The translations under genes were made by a program, and so were the position numbers. Positions 1 to 4,920 of a stretch of 8,792 nucleotides of DNA are shown here, one piece after another. Source of the DNA: Candidatus Roizmanbacteria bacterium (GTDB lineage: Bacteria; Patescibacteriota; Microgenomatia; UBA1406; GWC2-37-13); contig JAAXWV010000051.1 in NCBI GenBank assembly GCA_013334845.1, positions 1-8,792 of the forward strand, read 5' to 3'. A model generated the notes under the pieces. It was not told where the DNA came from. It saw only the letters and a program-made list of their open reading frames with translations, and made no database searches. Each line of letters opens with the position of its first letter. Position 1 is the stretch's first letter.

Positions 1-50
1 TTTAGAATCATTTTTGCCAGGAAATCAGAAAAGCGGTGATTGATAGCACT

Positions 51-77
51 GGATTCCCGAGCAGGTCGGGAATGACG
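51..77. repeat. Short palindromic intergenic repeat, copy 1
   Basis: A perfect 8-base inverted repeat (ATTCCCGA at 53-60, TCGGGAAT at 66-73) surrounds a 5-base loop. It is framed by GGATTCCCG at 51-59 and AATGACG at 71-77. The element sits between the window edge and the metal transporter gene. The ends GGATTnCCG and AATGACG recur in a second element at 2260-2297, so the two look like members of one dispersed repeat family. Palindromes of the type ATTCCC-N-GGGAAT are common as intergenic repeats in unrelated bacteria (the Neisseria dRS3 element has the same outline), so the resemblance to any one named family should not be pressed. Function unknown; transcript folding or a mobile short repeat are both possible. 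Confidence 0.6.
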
Positions 78-122
78 AACAGAGATGATGACGAATAGGC
101 ATGTAATAATGGAGGAAATAAT

Positions 123-1379
123 ATGGAATTTTTACTGAGACTAAAAAATTATCTGTTTATGTTTATGTCCGTGTTCGGGCCGGCGACTATCACGGCTATG
201 GCGGACAACGATGCCTCGGGTGTGGCAACCTATTCTATTGCCGGCGCTCAGCTCGGGTACCCTATTTTATTTGTCCTCATGATAACTACTGTCCTTCTCG
301 CAGTGACACAGGAGATGGGAATCAGACTTTCCCTTGTCACACGTAAGGGGCTTGGAGATCTCATCCGGGAGTATTACGGTATCAGGGTATCGATGGCGAT
401 CTTCGTAGCGGTATTTATTGCCAATATGGGCACCATTATTGTTGACTTCGCAGCAGTGAAAACGACGAGTAGCATGTTGAATCTTCCGGTAGTGCCCACC
501 ATTATTTTTATCGTCGTTATCTCATTTTTGTTTGTCACAAAGGGTGATTATAAGGTGAATCAGAACATATTTCTCCTTTCCTGTGTGCTCTATTTTGCCT
601 ATGTGATCTCAGCTTTTAAGGCGCACCCGAACTGGGGAGAGGCTTTTTCAAACCTTTTTTATCCTCATGGGGTGCCGTTGAATGCTGACTATCTTAAAAA
701 CTATTTATTGGTTGGCATGGGTGTACTTGGCACAACCATCACCCCCTGGGGGCAATTTTTTATCAGCAGCTTTTCTTTCGATAAGAAAATCGATCTGGAA
801 AAGATCAAATTTTCTCAGTTTGAGACCTATTGGGGCGGATTTTTGACAAACTTCTTCTCATTTTTTATGGTGGTAGCGACGGCGGCTACCCTTTTTTTGA
901 ATCAAATCCCGCTCGTATCCGGCGAACAGGCTGCTTTGGCAATCAAACCGTTTGCGGGTGAACTGGCTGGTACTCTGTTTGCCATAGGTATCTTGAATGC
1001 AGGGTTTATGGGGATAGTGATCGTGTCGCTTTCGACTGCTTATATGTTTTCTGAGATTTTTGGCCTCACCGGAAGTCTGGACAGTTCTTTTAAACGAGGT
1101 CGGAATTTTTATGTCATTTTCCTGTTTCAGCTTGTTGTGGCGGCCATCATTGCACTCTTCCCTGCTGTATCGCTCTTCCAGCTAGTCATCGCCACACAGG
1201 CGATCAATGCAATGGCACTGCCTCTGGTATTTTATTTTCTGGTAAAATTGACGAACAAAAAAGATATTATGGGCGAGTATGCGAATAATAAGTTCCAAAG
1301 TTATTTTATAGTAATATCATCTGTATTAATATTTATCGCATCGGTTGTTGCGATTGCCGCAACCATTTTTAATTTATAA
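123..1379 (+). CDS. Divergent NRAMP-family divalent metal ion transporter
   Basis: This is a 418-residue inner-membrane protein, a normal length for bacterial NRAMP/MntH transporters, with about eleven hydrophobic segments spread from residue 11 to the C-terminus. Family members import Mn2+, Fe2+ or related divalent ions with protons. The fold is recognisable from two broken helices. The TM1 motif lies at residues 19-37 (G19-P20, then A27-D28-N29-D30-A31-S32-G33 and A35-T36-Y37). The TM6 motif lies at 203-211 (G-T-T-I-T-P-W-G-Q). The canonical TM1 motif is DPGN and the canonical TM6 motif contains M-P-H. Here D30 is kept, but P, G and N are replaced by A31, S32 and G33, and the TM6 Met and His are absent. 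This fits the divergent branch usually annotated 'divalent metal cation transporter' with a DDPSG-type motif, so substrate choice (Mn, Fe, Mg or other) cannot be inferred. The start is supported by GGAGG at 111-115, seven bases upstream. The downstream DUF62 gene begins 3 bases after the stop, so the two are probably co-transcribed. Confidence 0.88.
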   Translation: MEFLLRLKNYLFMFMSVFGPATITAMADNDASGVATYSIAGAQLGYPILFVLMITTVLLAVTQEMGIRLSLVTRKGLGDLIREYYGIRVSMAIFVAVFIANMGTIIVDFAAVKTTSSMLNLPVVPTIIFIVVISFLFVTKGDYKVNQNIFLLSCVLYFAYVISAFKAHPNWGEAFSNLFYPHGVPLNADYLKNYLLVGMGVLGTTITPWGQFFISSFSFDKKIDLEKIKFSQFETYWGGFLTNFFSFFMVVATAATLFLNQIPLVSGEQAALAIKPFAGELAGTLFAIGILNAGFMGIVIVSLSTAYMFSEIFGLTGSLDSSFKRGRNFYVIFLFQLVVAAIIALFPAVSLFQLVIATQAINAMALPLVFYFLVKLTNKKDIMGEYANNKFQSYFIVISSVLIFIASVVAIAATIFNL

Positions 1380-1382
1380 CCT

Positions 1383-2204
1383 ATGAAAAAACTCATCGTG
1401 ATTTCGGATTGGGCCTCGGATTCTCTTACCTGTCAGGAAGTGCGGAGTGCGGTAGAGGGGTTCGTTAAGGATCCTTCGTGTGTTAATATCTCATTTGTAG
1501 CCTCAACACCGGCGACCATCCACACTTCATTTATCATCTCGCAGATTGTTCAGACGGAAAGCCGGTATGGACAGCCGCTTGAGACCGTGATCTTTCAGAA
1601 TACTGATCCACGAGTACAAACTGAGGAAGGGGTCGAGCAGGCAAAGGGTGCGGAATTTGTCATCATTCGTCTGAGTAATGGTATGTATCTGTGCGGACCA
1701 AATGCCGGATACGATTTTTCGATGATAAAGGATCAGGTGAGCGAGGTATTTATCTATCCGGGAGCGGATAAAGGGAGCCAGTTCCGATCACGTGATCTGT
1801 ATGCGAAGATTTCCGCCTATCTTATGGATGGACTGGAAGACGATATGGAGCTTGAGGAAGTGTCGGTGGATACGATCCCAACTCTACAGGGATTCTATGT
1901 AGGACATATTGACAACTTCGGAAATATAAAAACGACACTATCCCATGAAGATATGAAAGGAAAATGTGAAATTGGCGATGAAGTGGCGGTGACGATCAAC
2001 GGACACACGAAAAAAGTAAAGTATGTCTCCAATTTGTTTGGCGGTACGCCGGGTGAGCTGGTGATCTATCCGGGCTCTTCGGGAAAACCGGGCAATAACT
2101 GGATGGAGATCACGGTATGGCGCCACTTCACCGGCACCGAGGTATCGACCGGACTCCAAGCTTTTGAGAATCCCCGGCCGGGGATGAAGATAGAGCTGAA
2201 GTAG
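1383..2204 (+). CDS. DUF62-family protein (SAM hydroxide adenosyltransferase / halogenase-like), divergent active site
   Basis: A soluble protein of 273 residues, the usual family length. Characterised members split S-adenosylmethionine into adenosine and methionine using water; a few relatives are fluorinases or chlorinases. Family landmarks appear in order: an N-terminal strand ending in D9 (residues 4-13, equivalent to the LxTDFG region); the D75-P76 core of the VDPGVGT motif; C104-G-P-N-A-G at the APDNG position; F134-x-x-R137-D138-L-Y at the FHGRDIF position; I176-D177-N178-F179-G180-N181, an almost exact match to the conserved IDxFGN; and a C-terminal G224-E-L-V-I-Y with S232-S-G, matching the GELxxYxxSxG signature. 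The hydrolase branch uses an Asp-Arg-His triad. D75 is present, but by alignment the Arg position is E82 and the His position is R135, so standard SAM hydrolysis is doubtful. No Shine-Dalgarno is visible and the gene starts 3 bases after the transporter stop, suggesting translational coupling. Family membership is firm; the reaction is not. Confidence 0.85.
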   Translation: MKKLIVISDWASDSLTCQEVRSAVEGFVKDPSCVNISFVASTPATIHTSFIISQIVQTESRYGQPLETVIFQNTDPRVQTEEGVEQAKGAEFVIIRLSNGMYLCGPNAGYDFSMIKDQVSEVFIYPGADKGSQFRSRDLYAKISAYLMDGLEDDMELEEVSVDTIPTLQGFYVGHIDNFGNIKTTLSHEDMKGKCEIGDEVAVTINGHTKKVKYVSNLFGGTPGELVIYPGSSGKPGNNWMEITVWRHFTGTEVSTGLQAFENPRPGMKIELK

Positions 2205-2216
2205 TATATATAGCCA

Positions 2217-2259
2217 TATGTGGCAGGGGCGGGACATCTTCCGCCACCCCTGTCACATG
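2217..2259 (+). terminator. Strong hairpin after the transporter-DUF62 pair, possible terminator
   Basis: The stem runs from GTGGCAGGGG (2220-2229) to CCCCTGTCAC (2247-2256), ten base pairs with one G-U pair. It extends inward by CGG/CCG (2230-2232 with 2241-2243) around an 8-base loop, leaving a 3-base bulge. It extends outward by up to three more pairs, one of them G-U. It begins 12 bases after the DUF62 stop codon. A T-run does not follow (the next bases are GATTGCC), so this is not a classic intrinsic terminator. It may protect the 3' end, terminate weakly, or belong to the adjoining repeat. Confidence 0.45.
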
Positions 2260-2297
2260 GGATTGCCGCGCTCCATTTCATTCCGCTCGCAATGACG
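2260..2297. repeat. Short palindromic intergenic repeat, copy 2
   Basis: The element starts with GGATTGCCG (2260-2268) and ends with AATGACG (2291-2297), the same framing as the element at 51-77 (GGATTCCCG ... AATGACG) and in the same orientation. Its arms pair as ATTGC (2262-2266) with GCAAT (2289-2293) and GCG (2268-2270) with CGC (2284-2286), an imperfect hairpin with a 13-base loop. Together with copy 1 it brackets the transporter-DUF62 pair. Further degraded fragments may follow at 2307-2316 (GGGATGAC-like) and 2324-2336 (GCTGGATTGACC). Confidence 0.5.
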
Positions 2298-2503
2298 CAA
2301 TACAGATAGGGATGACTTACAGTGCTGGATTGACCGGAAGGCGGCTGTAGATCTCGCTCATAGGGGTGATATATGCAAGTCCAGTTGAAATCGTATTTAT
2401 AGTAATGTAATACTTTATCTTGTAACCATATATTTGGACGGCGTGAAAGAATAGGGTAAAAACCTATAGTGGATTTTGTTTTTCAAAAATTTTAAGGAAT
2501 GGC

Positions 2504-2531
2504 TTGTCAGATGAGCTTAAAAAAATATATG
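2504..2531 (+). promoter_or_regulatory. Weak candidate sigma70-type promoter
   Basis: TTGTCA (2504-2509) matches five of six bases of the -35 consensus. It lies 16 bases before TATATG (2526-2531), which matches four of six of the -10. A transcript would start near 2540, about 55 bases before the start codon at 2595. TACAAT at 2536-2541 is an alternative -10 but has no good -35 at the right distance. AT-rich DNA yields such matches by chance, so this is only the best candidate in the gap. Confidence 0.22.
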
Positions 2532-2558
2532 CATATACAATGCGTAAATTAAAGCACT

Positions 2559-2582
2559 ATCCTATTGCTATTATTATAGGAT
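2559..2582 (+). promoter_or_regulatory. Inverted repeat covering the likely ribosome binding site of the 2595 gene
   Basis: ATCCTAT (2559-2565) and ATAGGAT (2576-2582) form a perfect 7-base inverted repeat with a 10-base AT-rich loop. The right arm contains AGGA (2578-2581), the only Shine-Dalgarno-like sequence upstream of the ATG at 2595, which lies 13 bases further on. If it folds in the mRNA it would hide the ribosome binding site; as DNA it could be an operator. The motif is short, so chance is a real alternative. Confidence 0.35.
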
Positions 2583-2594
2583 CTTGATAAAATT

Positions 2595-4229
2595 ATGGTA
2601 GATAGACTAGATTCAACAGACAAAAATCCTATGTCACTAGAAAAACCTAGATTTGGCACGAACCCCGCCGAGCAAAACGCCTTTCGACGAGATGCTGCTA
2701 GAAGAACTCCACAAATCCCTCCTGGCGGTGCAGAAAAAATAGAGGAGAATGTGGTTGAGTTCCCTCTTACACCTGAACAACAAACCATTAGAGATGCGGA
2801 AAATAAATCAGCACAAAGAGCTTTAGATAAGCTGAACTTTAGTAAAAAGATGCTGCATTCTACAACCCCTGCGGACGTGTTAGTAGCTGAAGAGACTGCT
2901 CGACAACAAGCGAAAGCAGAGGCACATAAGATCTTACCCTTGAATATACCACAAGCCGAGCCAGTAGAAACGAGAACTATTTCTCGTGGCAAGTTCTTGA
3001 AAATAGGTGCAATTGCAGCTGGCACAGTCGCAGTAGGGGGAGGATTTACCTTGTTGAAAAATATATTCGGAGGTCAATCTTCAACCTCAACTGAAACGGG
3101 AAACGCTCAGCCTACTGCTATCTCAACCGAAAAATCGTATACGCCTGTTGCATCAACCCCGCTGAATGTCAATACAACTCAGGCAGGTGGAGTCCTAGAA
3201 CCGGTTAATACTGCCACTCCCCAGCCAACTGAGGCACCGAAACCGACTGCGACAGTTGAGACAGCTAAGCCAGAAGCAACAGTTGTAGCTCAGATTGAAA
3301 AAGCAAGAGAATATTTTAAATCACTTGATATAGAAGCAGTAGCTAAAAATGGATTTTATATAGCTGATGGAAAGGACACTAATTACTCTTCAATGATCTT
3401 GATGAAGGATGGTGCTTCCTATGTTCATACAACGAGAGAAGAAGGCACTTATGGTGGTGTAATGTATTCTGTTCCTAAAAATGAAAAGTTTAGTGATGGG
3501 ACAATCAAAAGAATTATAAAAGTGTGCGGAACTAATTTAGGTGTAATAGATGTGCCTAAAAAGTTACGGAATGGCAAGAACACTTCGATTCAATTGTTGT
3601 TGGTAGGTATATCGCCAACGACAAATATTGAAGATAGACTTATTTTGCCTGTTATGGTTGGTCTTAATAATGCAAAAGGAGATGATAAAGGCTATGCAGC
3701 AGAGACAAATGTGTATCGAGTTTCATTTGATATTTTTAAGCATACAGATAGAAAAAATTTATCGAAAAGTGAGTTGTCAGTATCTTTGTCAAATACTGAT
3801 GATCCAAGTGTAATTATGCAGAAATTAAACGGAGGAAAAGGACAGACTATAGAACTTAGTTATGGTAGTGGCGCAGTAAACCTAAGCGGAAGGGAAGTAT
3901 ATCAAAGATACCTTGACTTGTATAATACATGGGTTCCGGCAGTGGGGGTAAATGAGAGTATTATGAATTCAAATACGGATACCTTTCAAGAAAAAGCGCA
4001 AAAATTACTAATTCAGGCTACATTTGCTAACGCCGCAACGATCGATGCGGACAAGAGTTCGGTTTTGGCACAAAACGGAGTTTTGGCAGGCTCGCTTATG
4101 GATTTGGATGCGTCTAAAATACCGTGGAATACCATACTACAGCAGCAACCAGCTGACGCTTTGGAATCATTTGGACAAGCGCTTTCTGTACTGGCTTACG
4201 GGTCAGATATACGAATCATTACTCCATAA
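2595..4229 (+). CDS. Membrane-anchored protein with long cytoplasmic N-terminus and exposed C-terminal domain, unknown function
   Basis: I do not recognise this 544-residue protein. Residues 1-128 are hydrophilic and charged, Pro/Arg-rich to about 60 and helix-prone with many Ala, Glu, Gln and Lys from 60 to 112. A single hydrophobic segment follows at about 137-157, Gly/Ala-rich, preceded by S130-R131-G132-K133-F134-L135-K136. This closely resembles a twin-arginine signal (SRRxFLK) with the second Arg changed to Gly, but lies 130 residues inside the protein. Residues 160-230 form a Thr/Pro/Ala/Glu linker of the type that spans a cell wall. The rest (about 231-544) is a mixed alpha/beta domain with one cysteine (C311). 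The likely topology is N-terminus inside, C-terminus outside. It leads a same-strand run with the next two genes, 46 bases apart from the second. The start is the first in-frame ATG, with AGGA 13 bases upstream. It could be a surface or envelope scaffold; no enzyme motif is visible. Confidence 0.8.
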   Translation: MVDRLDSTDKNPMSLEKPRFGTNPAEQNAFRRDAARRTPQIPPGGAEKIEENVVEFPLTPEQQTIRDAENKSAQRALDKLNFSKKMLHSTTPADVLVAEETARQQAKAEAHKILPLNIPQAEPVETRTISRGKFLKIGAIAAGTVAVGGGFTLLKNIFGGQSSTSTETGNAQPTAISTEKSYTPVASTPLNVNTTQAGGVLEPVNTATPQPTEAPKPTATVETAKPEATVVAQIEKAREYFKSLDIEAVAKNGFYIADGKDTNYSSMILMKDGASYVHTTREEGTYGGVMYSVPKNEKFSDGTIKRIIKVCGTNLGVIDVPKKLRNGKNTSIQLLLVGISPTTNIEDRLILPVMVGLNNAKGDDKGYAAETNVYRVSFDIFKHTDRKNLSKSELSVSLSNTDDPSVIMQKLNGGKGQTIELSYGSGAVNLSGREVYQRYLDLYNTWVPAVGVNESIMNSNTDTFQEKAQKLLIQATFANAATIDADKSSVLAQNGVLAGSLMDLDASKIPWNTILQQQPADALESFGQALSVLAYGSDIRIITP

Positions 4230-4275
4230 TAATCTTTCTGTTGTTTTTTTGTTTTTGCTGCCTTAAAATCAACAT

Positions 4276-4920
4276 ATGAGTCGGCATAAATTACTCGCGT
4301 TAACGGCGGTATTAGCTATCTGTTTTGTATTTTTTATAACTATTGCCGTGAACTTCTACTCACGAAACAAGTCAGCCCCTACTTGTATAAGTCCATTTAT
4401 TGAAAATGGGAAGCAAGTTCCATGTGGCATTTACCGAGTTAGTAAGTCTCAAGTAACGATTGCATATATTGTCTTGAAAATTATTAACATCTCAGAAAAA
4501 AAGGATCGATTTATACTCAATTTTGTCACAAAAATACAAGATAATGAAGTTCAACGCAAAATGGTGATTCCTAAAGTTGCAAACTTAAAATATCAAGTGT
4601 GGAAAACAGAACCTAATTTATCAAATGATTCGAAATGGGAGGAAATATTTGACACGCCAGATAAAATTAAGCATCTCTTTAAAAAGAATCAATATCTCAT
4701 TGTTTCTTTTGTGCATTATACGCCAAGTTTAGTATCGGTAGTTAGGAAAGATTGGCCAGAACTGAAAATATTTGAGTCGTGTTTGGATGAAAATGGACCT
4801 TTTATTGACAGTTTTAATCAAAAGGAGTCTTTTATTTTAAAGTCGCACTGGGATAATTTTATGGAGATAATTGGATGTGGCTTGATTCCGACACAGTTTT
4901 ATATTCCTAATAATTCATGA
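4276..4920 (+). CDS. Small N-terminally anchored extracytoplasmic protein, unknown function
   Basis: A 214-residue protein starting with a short basic stretch (R3, H4, K5) and a hydrophobic segment at about 6-26, followed by S29-R30-N31-K32. This is best read as an uncleaved anchor: no good signal peptidase site follows. The exported part has four cysteines (C37, C50, C169, C201), which could form two disulfides, and is otherwise Lys- and Ile-rich with predicted beta character. No known domain is recognised. The gene is strikingly AT-rich; one 60-base stretch at 4501-4560 has 17 G/C. No Shine-Dalgarno is seen before the ATG, only a T-rich tract (4239-4255) and AAAATCAAC. Its stop overlaps the start of the next gene as ATGA, so the two products are probably made together and may work together. 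Confidence 0.75.
   Translation: MSRHKLLALTAVLAICFVFFITIAVNFYSRNKSAPTCISPFIENGKQVPCGIYRVSKSQVTIAYIVLKIINISEKKDRFILNFVTKIQDNEVQRKMVIPKVANLKYQVWKTEPNLSNDSKWEEIFDTPDKIKHLFKKNQYLIVSFVHYTPSLVSVVRKDWPELKIFESCLDENGPFIDSFNQKESFILKSHWDNFMEIIGCGLIPTQFYIPNNS

Larger units (their letters stand above)
2298..2594. other. Non-coding stretch ahead of the surface-protein cassette
   Basis: No convincing reading frame, tRNA or recognised structured RNA is visible here. The left part (to about 2380) is of mixed composition and may hold decayed repeat fragments. The right part becomes AT-rich and probably carries the promoter and leader of the 2595 gene. A 5-base inverted repeat (ATAGG 2451-2455, CCTAT 2463-2467) is followed by a T-rich stretch at 2473-2483; it is too weak to call a terminator. 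Confidence 0.5.

Noticed and set aside
1..39. Open frame from the window edge to a TGA at 37-39, possibly the tail of an upstream gene
   Set aside because: Only 12 codons are visible and another frame is open to 41-43, so neither coding nor strand can be supported.
102..110. TGTAATAAT as an extended -10 promoter for the transporter gene
   Set aside because: It directly abuts the GGAGG ribosome binding site, so transcripts starting from it would lack that site; no -35 match lies at a suitable distance.
2171..2184. Perfect palindrome TCCCCGGCCGGGGA
   Set aside because: It lies inside the DUF62 coding region over Pro-Arg-Pro-Gly codons and has no loop; it is probably a coincidence of codon choice.
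2549..3025. Reverse-strand open frame of 158 codons opposite the 2595 gene
   Set aside because: The translation is Ser/Ala/Cys-rich with no domain, and it lies antisense to a better-supported protein with a membrane segment and linker; it is a shadow frame.
4230..4275. T-rich tract between the first two cassette genes as a terminator
   Set aside because: No stem precedes the T-run, so it is not an intrinsic terminator by sequence.
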